From positions 1-38,951 of the forward strand of contig JAQGAU010000129.1 of NCBI GenBank assembly GCA_034698045.1: a stretch of 38,951 bases of DNA, written 5' to 3'. The notes below the pieces were generated by a model that was given only the letters and a program-made list of their open reading frames with translations, ran no database searches and was not told where the DNA came from. This DNA is from Paramacrobiotus richtersi. Taxonomy: Eukaryota; Tardigrada; Eutardigrada; Parachela; Macrobiotidae. The position numbers and the translations under genes are program-made. Positions 11,653 to 21,197 of the stretch are shown here, in pieces. Numbering within the stretch: position 1 is the stretch's first letter; the number at the start of each line of letters is the position of its first letter.

Positions 11653-12631
11653 CTCGCGAACCAGCTGAACATTTCGGGGGAGGTTTTAGCATGGATACTG
11701 GCGTCTGAGACGATGCATTTTGCCTGCACATTAATTTACGTAGATTTTGCTTTGATACTTTGGCATACTGACTAAAATTACTTGGGGAATGGCGAAAGAA
11801 CTGTTTCGCTTGTTTTCTTTCTTCGCTTAAACAAGGGTGGCAATTTGCAAATAATTTTTTTCGCATCTTCCTTCGTGCGAAGATTACTGGGTCACCTGTT
11901 TAAACTGATTTTCTTAAGCTGGAACAGCTGTTTTGCAGTTGTCAAGTATTTTGCATTTGGTATTGTGAGGTACAGTAATAAATTACTGATTATGAATTAT
12001 TCCACGCTACATGTTAACCATCATCGTAGGATTCGTAACGGAAGTTTAGGCGCAAGATTCCGTCCAAATGAAACTAATAAGCCGTCTTGAAATTAATTAT
12101 ACACAATCAGTAATCTGAACATGGGTGTACGAAAAGATGTTACTACCTGCAACTGCGGATAATGCTACCAAAACGAAAGCCAGATTTAGGTTTATTTGTT
12201 GAATTGGACTGCGAAAGGAAGGCGCAAGGACCAGTACTGGTTCTGATAATCAGCCGAGCATTACAATTTTTGCTAAGAACACGTTTACGTCAATTATGCA
12301 CGTGCTGTACCTGCGAGAATATGCACTAAATCACACGGAGAAATGTAAGATGTGTAGATGCTTCCTGCTGATTCAGCATGAACCGTTTTAATCCCCTTGA
12401 AAGCTAAATATGCACATAGTTTTACTTATTGGATGCTGATACCACCAGACCTAAAAGGAATCGGGAATTTGAGGCTGCGTGACAATTCCCTTTAAGAACC
12501 GCATATTACACGATTACTACCACGAAAACAGTCTGCCATCCGTTTTCTTCATTACCAGTTGTCCAGCTCCCACGGCTGTTACATACCACTTCTAACAGTG
12601 TAGTCACAGAGCATTTTCGACATCTGAAATC
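11653..12631. other. Intergenic: F-box 3' flank and GPCR 1 promoter region
   Basis: No gene supported. The segment 12200-12520 aligns with 17340-17580 before the second GPCR (shared ACACGTTTACGTC, CTGCTGATTCAGCA, GAGGCTGCG words), so it is duplicated upstream regulatory or leader DNA. The last 100 bp share the leader TCTGCCATCCATTTTCTTC-like sequence with GPCR 2. Confidence 0.5.
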
Positions 12632-13609
12632 ATGACTCTGAATTCAAACGATACCACCGATAACAGCACGTCCGAATTCAGCACCAGTTCTGACTGGACA
12701 TTGTATTACCTGATCCCGGTTATCTCCTCCGTCACTGGATCGCTTTCGAATGTATGGATTGTGATCGTGATCGTACGAAAACGACTTATCAGCCCCTTCA
12801 TCATATATGTTACGATCCTGGCTGCAGTTAATATTACTTTATCGTCAGTTTCGCTACCACTGTTCGTTATCACAAAAGCCCATTGGTTCGGTTCTCTTGA
12901 GACAAGAGTAATCATCTGCGATACCTACCAGTACTTCAACAATGTCTTTCCCGGTATTTTATTCTACGCTCACCTGTTGACTACAGCGAATAGATTGTGG
13001 GCTATCACCTGGCCAGTTTCCTACAAGATTCACCATACAGTGAAGTTTTCAATTGTCCTTTCAGTCTGCGCCACGATTGTCGCTCATATCGGGTACTTTC
13101 CCAGCTTTTATATCAATCTGCATAATTATGTGTACCTCGAAGGAATGTTCAAATGCCAGTACCCGTGGGATGTGTACACAAGCGTTCAAATTATCCTACC
13201 ACAGGTAATCATTTATGTGATCCCTACCAGCCTCATGATCGCGGCTTATCCTTTCATGGCCGTCGCATACTGTCGATATCGGACGAAGCAGTCTGCCACA
13301 CAACGCAAACGTAACCAGAGCGCTTTGTGCATATTAGTGTTAATGACCGCTACGACGCTGTTTTGCTTTGGATTCGGACAACTGCTGACGCTTCTGTTGT
13401 ATGCTGGATTCGGTGAAGAGCTATGGATTCCGAATACCATCGCTATGGTGATACGGTTTCTGCAGCCAACAGTGGACGCACTGATTCTTGTCGTCTGCTT
13501 AAAGGAACTTCGAATGAACTTGTGGTGTAAAGTGATCGAACGCGTCTGCAAAATGTATCGGTTAACGCCAGTGACAAGCGCTGCCATGTTTAGTCAGAGT
13601 GTGATTTAA
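12632..13609 (+). CDS. Single-exon rhodopsin-like GPCR, copy 1
   Basis: An uninterrupted 325-residue frame with ATG at 12632. The N-terminus carries potential N-glycosylation sites (NDT at 6, NST at 11). Seven hydrophobic helices are visible, the first at about 24-49 (ending in LSNVWIVIVIVRKR). Cys96 at the head of helix 3 and Cys175 in extracellular loop 2 (FKCQYP) fit the class A disulfide. Helix 3 ends NRLWAITWP (120-128) where class A usually has DRY. Helix 7 reads LQPTVDALILVVCLKELR, without NPxxY. A basic loop (QRKRNQ) precedes helix 6. This is a divergent class A receptor, probably at the plasma membrane; the ligand is unknown. Its paralogue at 17891 has the same length. An AATAAA lies about 105 bp after the stop. 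Confidence 0.88.
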   Translation: MTLNSNDTTDNSTSEFSTSSDWTLYYLIPVISSVTGSLSNVWIVIVIVRKRLISPFIIYVTILAAVNITLSSVSLPLFVITKAHWFGSLETRVIICDTYQYFNNVFPGILFYAHLLTTANRLWAITWPVSYKIHHTVKFSIVLSVCATIVAHIGYFPSFYINLHNYVYLEGMFKCQYPWDVYTSVQIILPQVIIYVIPTSLMIAAYPFMAVAYCRYRTKQSATQRKRNQSALCILVLMTATTLFCFGFGQLLTLLLYAGFGEELWIPNTIAMVIRFLQPTVDALILVVCLKELRMNLWCKVIERVCKMYRLTPVTSAAMFSQSVI

Positions 13610-13713
13610 GAAGTCGGGTATAATGGTTTTGCGAATTTCTCCGAGCAATTGGTAAAAGATACAATTGTCAGTCATAGGCCCGGACTCGCGTCTGTAACGT
13701 CTGTTCATCAGTC

Positions 13714-13719
13714 AATAAA
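13714..13719 (+). terminator. Poly(A) signal AATAAA of GPCR 1
   Basis: AATAAA within CATCAGTCAATAAAACT, about 105 bp after the GPCR stop. The aligned site after GPCR 2 (near 18988) reads CATCAGTCAACAAAACT, so the second copy has lost the canonical hexamer at this place. Confidence 0.6.
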
Positions 13720-14630
13720 ACTAAGTTTACACGCGCTGAACGAATAACGTGCAAGTTATTTCGGTAGTAATAAGCAAGGAATATACGCTCGTCAGCCTAT
13801 TGGCGGTAGCGGTATACGAGCGCGAGACTGCAAAATGCTGGTATGTACGTAAATATGTATGTTTTCCATAAGGATCACACGGCGTTTATTGTTTCACCGC
13901 ATCCCGTATGGTGCGTTTATTTCGACCTTCAGCGACGTGCTACTGCGCAGTCCAGTTCGTGTTTAAAACGTCGCATTCTCACGCTGCCGAGTGCGGACAA
14001 TGATAATAATTTAAAACTTGCAATTCACAGGATCGATGTAGAGGTACCTTATAAACATGGCAAATGACAGCTGGTAATCGTACATATTTGTCAACATGAC
14101 CCGTTCCAAATAGAGTTGACGCAGAGTAGTAATATTTGCATTTTTCGGGATATGTTAGCGTTTTTGTGGAGCTCAGTAAAATAAGGTCAATAGAAACCGT
14201 TTTCTAACTTTTCTTCCAACCACAGAGCAGTTGTTAGGTTCAGGTTGGAACTGTACAATTTCATAATCAAGCTAACAAACATTTACTCTACAAAGAAGAA
14301 TGTACAAGATTCTGTGCAGTTTTATTACATGACGTGTGGACGGCCTGGAATGTTTAATTATCCGCTGACGCACTTCAGGGCCGGATTTCATTAACGCAGC
14401 TACCGGCGACAAAACCGCCGAGCCGATGGAAGCCGACCACAAGACCACCGTTTAGCCGGCCGCAGCCAGCACATCTCACTGTGTAACTTAAAAAAATAGG
14501 CACGGCCTTCCGCCATAAAAACTGCATAGGCAACAGGGAACGGTCTGCAAAGACTGACAGTGATTGTCTTCTGCTTTGAATCCGAGACAGACGAACGTTT
14601 ATCCAGTTCAGGTTCTTGGTTAAAGCAAAA
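13720..14630. other. Intergenic: GPCR 1 3' flank and F-box 3 leader
   Basis: No gene supported. The first part is the duplicated GPCR 3' flank (matches about 19080-19250). From about 14390 the sequence matches the flank before F-box gene 2 (ACCGTTTAGCCGGCCGC block), marking the start of the second duplication unit. Confidence 0.5.
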
Positions 14631-16548
14631 ATGATGCACAATAAACCTAAGAGGAAGACGACAGGGAGAAACGTCAGAAGCAAATCGTCAGTAAAACCAT
14701 CTTGCCTGGATGGAGATCATAAAGTGCCAGACGTGGTTGACGTTCGATTATATGGCGGATTGTTCCAGCAAGGGAGGATTGTCGACTGTACCGAGGAGGG
14801 CCTGAGGATCGATTTGGAATGCCACTTGGAACCCACACCGCTGTTAATTCCTTTTGGCGAGATCTACCACTTCTTACCGGAGCAATTCTTCGAGAAGGAC
14901 GCTATTTCTCAAGGACGGACGTCGGTGGAAGTCCTGGCGCGTCGACGTCCCCAAGAGCCCAGGACGTGGTACCCAGGCCGACTGCTATACGGGGTCTTCG
15001 AATACCATGTGCGTTTTGGCCTAGTTGAAGTTGCACTGCCGGATGATGTGTTTGTCGTCGTCGCGCCCGGATATCGAATCCGTCGACACCGAACCGATAC
15101 TGTGCTAGAGAAGCTCCGCTTGCAAAAAGGACAGCTAGTGATGCACACAGTTTCCTTGGCAGGACGCAACAGTGCTGGCAGTACGTCCCTTCAGCAAGTT
15201 GTTGAAACGTGGAACCGGAAATCCAGTTTTGCAGCGGATTTATTCCGTGCAGTTCGCATGGACGACGAGACACTGGAATTCATAACAATTGCCAACGACT
15301 TTCTTCCCAAGTCTCTGCAAATTGATGCCATAGTAGCGGTAAGCGAGATTCATGATTCCGCTTATTCGAGCGCTTTTTCTTTATCTAAATTATGTGATCA
15401 CTTCGAATACAACAGCTTTTTTTGCCATTTTTTACAGATGCACGAGTTGGACATCTTACTCAACAAGGCAGCGAAGGCGTGCAGTATTCCGCAGCGACAG
15501 AACAAACGGAAGGTTTCCACAGCGGATCTGGATTCCTCAACACAAGACATCAGTGCAGCGGCATCCGTCACATTCAATATCGTGATATTACCGACGGAAA
15601 TCTTCCAAAGTGTTTTCGATTATTTGGACTGTGTGGAGCAATGCCTCCTGCGTCGAGTGTGTGTTTATTGGAACTACGTCCTCAGATTGCCAACGTTGAC
15701 CCGTGTCCTTCGTGTGCACTCCAAGAACAGGGAACAGAACTACTTGTCGGTGGCCAGTTTACACTACGGCTGGACACCCCAGACCAAAGCCATAGTCATC
15801 TCCGGCGTGTATTTGCAGGTCAACCAATCGGCGGTCTTCTGTGGTGGTCAGTTATTCCGCATGCTGGTACAGCTTGGACTACATTCCCCCGTGGAACGAT
15901 TAGTGCTGGCCCACGTTGTGTACTCGGTGAAGGACGATAAACAGTACGCGTCATGGCAACCTGGCCTAGACTTTTTCAGCCAGTTAGATCGTTTAGTGGA
16001 GGAATTGAATAAACTGGCTGCTGCTTGCCGCTGTCTAGTACTGCGGAACATCCAAGTACACCTCGGCAGTCTGTGCGAGAAAGGACTACAGTTTGCATTT
16101 ATGCTTATCCGCATCGCCCGGATATCTGGCTGCTTAACCGTAAAACAGCTTTGGTCTCGGATGGATAACAGTCTACCGCTTCTGGGTGCTGCGCAGATGC
16201 AGGAACTTTCGGTTTGGATCAGTCTCCAGGAACCGTCAGACATCTTGAATGTAAGTGTAGATGTTTGTATTTCATACTGACGTTTCCTTGCTGACCAGAG
16301 GACAGAAACTTTGCTTGCATTGTAAAACTACCAAATGACTTCGAGCAATACGCCTTGAAACCAGTTGTTTTTTTGTTTGGCAGATTGTAAACGAAGGACG
16401 TCGCTGCGATCCTAGGAATGACGTCGCGGCTGAAAATCGTCTCCGGAGTGTGAATGACCTGGATTTGCACCGGATAAACAAGTTCACGTTGCACCGACTG
16501 GTTGCTGTGATGAAAATGAAATCTATGACATTTGCTGTTTCGTGGTAA
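14631..16548 (+). CDS. FMRP-like Agenet/KH0 - F-box - half-PDZ protein, copy 3
   Basis: Exons are 14631-15338, 15438-16250 and 16384-16548, all phase 0, giving 561 residues. The domain order is the same as in the other copies: Agenet-like 1 (VVDVRLYGGLFQQGRIVDC), Agenet-like 2 (VEVLARRRPQEPRTWYPG), KH0-like (DDETLEFITIANDFLPKS), F-box from residue 287 (LPTEIFQSVFDYLDCVEQ), undefined middle, and a PDZ-like half exon. Relative to copies 1 and 2 it gains 3 residues in exon 1 and 6-7 in exon 2, the latter including an insertion around QVNQSAVFCGG; all length changes are multiples of three. Intron 1 is 99 bp and has no in-frame stop, so retaining it would add 33 residues without breaking the frame. 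The splice sites match those of the other copies, so I treat it as an intron. Confidence 0.86.
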
Positions 16549-17890
16549 TTTGCGGGACCAGAAGAAAGGTCGGGCTACGTTTTGATATGGATACTGGCGT
16601 CTGGCGATGGATTCTGACTATTTGTTTCTTTATGCCGTTTGGCCATGTGGCTTTGGTACTTCGACAAATTTTTTGTTTGTTTCGTCGTCTAAAACAAGGG
16701 CTGTGTTTCGTAGGTCAGTCTGATCTGATTACAATTCGTGCTTCAACTGTAACAATTGTTTGAGCTAATATCAACTTAATCGCCCATGTCAAGTACTTAC
16801 AACTGCACTATCTGTTGTTCAGTATCGTGAATGCTGATTATGAATTATAATAATATTATTATCCATACTGTATGTAGTGCTGAATCGGCACCGTGGTGAT
16901 TGTCAGTTATTGTATTTGTGTTCGAGGGAGTACTGTTAATTCTTTATTCTGAAGAGAGAATAACCAACATTTTAAAACTTTCATTAAATGGAAATAGTTA
17001 AGAAGATCGATGAGTGCAGTGACTGTGTGCGAAACCGGCGGCTGGATCCGAGCAGGACCGGAGCAGGTGAATCGGCGATAATGCAAGAGGAAGTTTTCCG
17101 TAGACACTCAAGGCGAGTACTTGGGAATGTGATATTTTGCGAAATCAAACGCGCCTGCTGTGGTATTCAATGTATTCATTCATAGTTTCGGTAAGCTGGG
17201 ATGGTATCTAACTAAAACCAACCAAGCATAACCAAGAATGGGCCTTTGTTGCATTGGCGTCTGCATGGCAGAGTTTCGCCCGTTGTTATAAACTGGTAAA
17301 GTTTGGGCCTTTCAGCATCAACAACTCTGTGTTACTTAATTTGGCAAGCACACGTTTACGTCTGGGATTTCAATATTTGCAAGAACTGTGTTATGCGACA
17401 TATTGGTGTTTACTGCTAATTCAGCAAGAACCGTCTTTCCTCCCGTTGGTAATAAAACAGGCGCATATCTGGGAGATTTTACGTGCCGGGTACTGTAAGT
17501 TGATATTAGCTGACCTGAATTCGAATCTTAAATCTGAGGCTGCGCCAAAATCTCCACTAATTTAAAAGCTGCATTCTGTGAAGGGAAGTCCATCCCCTTC
17601 CCACATGTGTATGGTCACTCTCGTCTATCATGTTACGCCCCTTACGGCATTCCCTGTTCTTGCACTATAAAAGCGCTCTGAGCGTGTATCCGCTGGCCAG
17701 TCGGACCAGTCGGATGTTGTGGTCATCATAAAGATCTTGCTATAGTATAGCAGCTATACGCCCGTGTGCTCGTTCCCCGTCACAATTCTCAGCACCATGA
17801 AATGATTCTGCCATCCATTTTCTTCGCTAGCAGCTTCCCACGCCTGATGTCTAACAGCGAAGCCACCGAGCATTCACGAAATTTGAAGCC
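16549..17890. other. Intergenic: F-box 3 3' flank and GPCR 2 upstream region
   Basis: No gene supported. A frame of about 100 residues at 17254-17565 overlaps sequence aligned to the noncoding region before GPCR 1 and has no ATG start, so it is probably not coding. A TATA box is annotated at 17666. Confidence 0.5.
17666..17672 (+). promoter_or_regulatory. TATA box (TATAAAA) of GPCR 2
   Basis: TATAAAA in TTGCACTATAAAAGCGCTC, 225 bp before the GPCR ATG. Transcription would start near 17695-17705, within or next to the repeated CAGTCGGACCAGTCGG, which would leave a 5' UTR of about 190 bp. The start site is inferred. Confidence 0.5.
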
Positions 17891-18868
17891 ATGGTCCCAG
17901 AACTAAACGATACAGCCGATAACAGCACGTTCGAATTGGGCTCCAGTTCTGATTGGGCGCTGTATTATTTGATCCCGGTTATCTCCTCCGTCACTGGATT
18001 GCTCTCGAATCTCTGGATTCTGATCATGATCGCACGAAAACGGCTTTCAAGCCCCTTTATCACATACGTTACGATTCTAGCTGTAGTTAACATCGTCATA
18101 TCTTCAGTTTCACGCCCACTGTTCGTTATCAGAAATGCTTATTGGTACAGTTCCCTTGAGGCAAGAGTGATCATCTGCGACATCGACCAGTACGTCGACA
18201 ATGTGTTTTCGGGCATTTTGTTCTATGTGCATTTACTGACTACCGTGAACAGATTATGGGCTATCACCTGGCCGGTTTCATACAAGATTCACCATACAGT
18301 AAAGTTTTCGATTGTCTTCTTGGTTTCCGCTATAATTGTCGTTCATATAGGATGTTTTCCCAGTTTCTATATTAACTTGCATAACTATGTGTACATAGGA
18401 GGAACGTTTAAATGTCAGTATCCTCTGGATGTGTTGAGAAGCGTGCAAATTATATTACCGCAGATGATAATCTATGTGGTTCCTACAAGCCTGATGATCC
18501 TGGCTTATCCGTTTATGGCCGTCGTGTACTGCCGATATCGAACGATGCAGTCCGCCACACAGCGCAAGCGCAACAGGAGCGCTTTGTATGTTCTGGTTCT
18601 AATGACCGTTGCAATGATACTTTGCTTTGGCCTAGGACAACTGCTGACTGTTTTGTTCTATGCGGGGTTCGATGAAGAGCTATGGTTTCCGGAGACCTTC
18701 GCTATGGGGACACGTCATCTGCAGCCAACCACTGACGCAGTGATTTTTGTTGTTTGCTTAAGGGAACTTCGAGTTAACTTGACGTGTAGAACGGCCGGAC
18801 GTGTCCATGTAATGCATCGGGCAGTGCGGGTAACAAGCGCTGCCACGATTGGTCAAAGTGTTACCTAA
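17891..18868 (+). CDS. Single-exon rhodopsin-like GPCR, copy 2
   Basis: A 325-residue intronless frame with ATG at 17891, co-linear with the GPCR at 12632 without length changes. N-terminal glycosylation sites NDT and NST are kept. The helix 3 cysteine (VIICDIDQY) and loop 2 cysteine (FKCQYP) are kept, as are NRLWAITWP in place of DRY and LQPTTDAVIFVVCLRELR in helix 7. Differences concentrate in the N-terminus, loops and C-terminal tail, as expected for a functional paralogue. Product: a divergent class A receptor of unknown ligand. It is preceded by a TATA-type promoter and follows F-box gene 3 on the same strand. Confidence 0.88.
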   Translation: MVPELNDTADNSTFELGSSSDWALYYLIPVISSVTGLLSNLWILIMIARKRLSSPFITYVTILAVVNIVISSVSRPLFVIRNAYWYSSLEARVIICDIDQYVDNVFSGILFYVHLLTTVNRLWAITWPVSYKIHHTVKFSIVFLVSAIIVVHIGCFPSFYINLHNYVYIGGTFKCQYPLDVLRSVQIILPQMIIYVVPTSLMILAYPFMAVVYCRYRTMQSATQRKRNRSALYVLVLMTVAMILCFGLGQLLTVLFYAGFDEELWFPETFAMGTRHLQPTTDAVIFVVCLRELRVNLTCRTAGRVHVMHRAVRVTSAATIGQSVT

Positions 18869-19670
18869 ATTCCTGTATTACTAAAGTTCTTCGAGCGATT
18901 GTTAATTTAGAAGATACAGTTGTCTGTTGATGGAACAAGACTCGTTCTAATTTTACATTATTTTGTGTATATACCTTTTCATCAGTCAACAAAACTGTCT
19001 TTCTGCAGTACCGCCTGTTAGATACGCGGTAGACACTTAACCAGAAAATGTATTTCAGTAGTAGGCTTTTTACACAGCATCGCATCAGCACAGCATCCCA
19101 AACGCGCCCGGCCCAGCCGTTTATTTCGACCTCGACAAAGTGCAACTGCGTAGCCCAGTTTGTGTTTGAATCGTAACATCGTTGAATTTTCACGCTTTGG
19201 AGCAATGATAATAATATTCGAAAGGTACGATTCACAGCATATATTATATTTAAAAATGTACATTACAGAAATAATTCTGTGCAGCTTTACTAATCTATAC
19301 AGTTATGTAAGTTGTAACCACGTACTCGTATAAAATACAGTGCGTAACTAAATGCATATTTTCGCACGTCTGCATGGAATCGCTTCGAAGTACGGACACT
19401 CTGACGCACAGAATCTACGCTACGGTTGCAGCAATATTCATTCTCACCGTTTTTTATTACGTGATAAACACCAACTTGCCATCCTTTTACATAGAAACAA
19501 GGAACTTGAAAAATATTGATATCAAATCCAGGTGATTGTTTCGCTGCACAGCAGCATTTGCCGGCAGTTGAGCGACCGTTGCAAATGAAAGACAATGCTG
19601 AGTCAATACCCTGAAGCCATAATTCGCCGCATTTCCGTTCACCGCATAACATCATCATCTGACTGATCGT
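18869..19670. other. Intergenic; weak minus-strand frame
   Basis: The left part is the GPCR 3' flank, paralogous to about 13615-14060. On the minus strand 19658-19290 is an ATG frame of 122 residues, rich in cysteine (KCCCAAKQSPG, NEYCC), right after the sugar-transporter stop. I find no signal peptide, domain or splice support, so it is more likely 3' UTR than a gene. Confidence 0.4.
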
Positions 19671-21197
19671 CTAACCGTGTAAACTGGTTTGAATTTCATC
19701 GATGGTTTTCCCCTTGGTCTCCGGCAACTTCCACGCAATATGCACGGTCCCCAGAATAACCAGTCCAGCGAAAATCAAGAACGTATACTGTTTAGCGGCA
19801 TACTCCACAATGGGAAACAGGAACGTCGTCAAGATCGCCGCGGCCCACGATACCGACGCAATAAAACTGGCGGCCGAACTATGGGCCTCCTGGGGAAAGA
19901 GCTCCCCGGGGAGTATCCAGGGAATAGCGGCCGATCCCAAAGCAAATGCAATAATAAAGAAGGGTAAACACGCTGCACTCCCATACTGGGTCCCTTGCAC
20001 CCCAGTCTCTGTGATACAGGCAAAGATGACGAAGAGCACTAGCGCCACGATCATTCCCCCGTTGCTGATCAAGAGAAGGGTCCGACGTCCGAGGCGGTCG
20101 ATGAGGAGCATAGAGACAAATAACGAAGCAAAGTAACAACACCAGACCCCCATCGTGGCGTACACCGAGTATAACTGCTTCAGCCCGACACCGTCGAAGA
20201 TGGAGGTGGAGTAGAAGGTGACACAGTGGAATCCGCAGAACTGGTGCACCAGCATGGGGACCGCGGTGAGGATGCTGATCTTCCGGAGGTACGGGTTGGT
20301 CAGCAGGCCCCACACGGACACGGTATGCAGGCCCTTCATGTGCTCGATCTCCGTGTGCATTTCCACCATCTCCTCTTTGATCTCAGGGGTCCCTCGGAAC
20401 CATACCAACGCCTTGGAAGCATGCTGTTCATCATCGTGTTCGATATACAGGTATCGCGGACTCTCCGGGCAAAACGGTAATGCGATGCAGGAAATAACCA
20501 CCGGGATCACGACGACACTGACCAGCCAGGGCCACCCAGATTCTGTGCCCAGTACGGACGGGAAACCGATGGCCGTGGTGACAATTAGGCCTAAAACGTA
20601 CATTATCGGGGGCAACGTCCCGGCCGCGCCGCGCAAACTGGCCGGTGTGATCTCCGCCGTGTAAATCGGTGCCACGACTGTAACCACGCCGGTACCCAGA
20701 CCGATGACAATCCTTCCAACCAAGAACAATTCCCAGGAAACAGCCATCGGGGAGAAGGAGCACATGACACAACCGACGCCAAGAACCACGGCCCCACACA
20801 TCAAGGACCGTTTCACGCCGACAAACCGGATCAGCGTGTTCGTTAACAGTGTCCCCATCAGCGCCCCGACGCACAGCATGGAAGAAAAGAGCGCCCACAG
20901 TGTATTCAGTTCGGTGTTCTCGCTTAACGCTTTGGCTTTATCCTCCGCGGGGATGGCATTGCACCACATGGCCAAGGTGGAGGCGGAGCTCGTGGGGTGG
21001 GTGATGTTGGGGACGGAATAGTTGCCCCGGAAGACTCCTCCCGAACGCTGGCATTTCACGGAACGGACCCAGTTTTGTACGATGAACTGGGGGACGTTTA
21101 AAGCGGACATGCTGAGACCGTGCGGGAACCATGTCCCGATGGTGGCGGCTAGGAGGGCTAAGCCCAAATGAAAAGTTAAATGACCGTGTTCTACCAT
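19671..21197 (-). CDS. GLUT-type (SLC2A-like) sugar transporter, single exon
   Basis: An uninterrupted 508-residue frame, the usual GLUT length, with ATG at 21197. It has twelve hydrophobic segments and a long first extracellular loop with N-glycosylation sites (NYS at 59, NIT at 64). Family signatures are GRIVIGLGTG (161-170), PESPRYLY (244-251), DRLGRR (367-372) and PETKGK (492-497), plus AIPWILPGELF in the helix 10 region. The helix 7 sugar-site motif, QQLSGIN in human GLUT1, reads HQFCGFH (318-324), so the asparagine equivalent to GLUT1 N288 is histidine and one glutamine is lost. GPGPIPW is changed to GSAAIPW. Role: facilitative hexose or polyol transport at the plasma membrane; specificity is probably altered. 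By eye the gene is richer in G and C than its neighbours, and the lack of introns may indicate a retrocopy. Confidence 0.9.
   Translation of the reverse strand: MVEHGHLTFHLGLALLAATIGTWFPHGLSMSALNVPQFIVQNWVRSVKCQRSGGVFRGNYSVPNITHPTSSASTLAMWCNAIPAEDKAKALSENTELNTLWALFSSMLCVGALMGTLLTNTLIRFVGVKRSLMCGAVVLGVGCVMCSFSPMAVSWELFLVGRIVIGLGTGVVTVVAPIYTAEITPASLRGAAGTLPPIMYVLGLIVTTAIGFPSVLGTESGWPWLVSVVVIPVVISCIALPFCPESPRYLYIEHDDEQHASKALVWFRGTPEIKEEMVEMHTEIEHMKGLHTVSVWGLLTNPYLRKISILTAVPMLVHQFCGFHCVTFYSTSIFDGVGLKQLYSVYATMGVWCCYFASLFVSMLLIDRLGRRTLLLISNGGMIVALVLFVIFACITETGVQGTQYGSAACLPFFIIAFALGSAAIPWILPGELFPQEAHSSAASFIASVSWAAAILTTFLFPIVEYAAKQYTFLIFAGLVILGTVHIAWKLPETKGKTIDEIQTSLHG

Larger units (their letters stand above)
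9430..14340. repeat. Segmental duplication unit A: F-box gene 2 plus GPCR 1
   Basis: This segment is paralogous to 14390-19290. Both carry, in order and on the plus strand, an FMRP-like/F-box gene, a gap with shared noncoding blocks, a single-exon GPCR and a shared 3' flank (for example GTTTATTTCGACCT at about 13915 and 19112, followed in both by AATGATAATAAT). Boundaries are approximate, judged by eye. Confidence 0.75.
14390..19290. repeat. Segmental duplication unit B: F-box gene 3 plus GPCR 2
   Basis: Paralogous to 9430-14340 with the same gene order and strand. Coding exons and several flanking noncoding blocks align, while gaps between genes have diverged in length. Boundaries are approximate. 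Confidence 0.75.

Noticed and set aside
17254-17565. Plus-strand open frame of 103 residues before GPCR 2
   Set aside because: It starts with TTG, and the paralogous region before GPCR 1 (about 12200-12520) is noncoding; it is probably upstream regulatory DNA.
19290-19658. Minus-strand ATG frame of 122 residues rich in cysteine after the sugar transporter
   Set aside because: No signal peptide, no domain, cysteine spacing does not fit insulin-like or other known patterns, and its position suits a 3' UTR.
20218-20898. Long antisense and alternate-frame ORFs over the sugar transporter
   Set aside because: They are shadows of the GC-rich coding frame; only the 508-residue frame shows family motifs.
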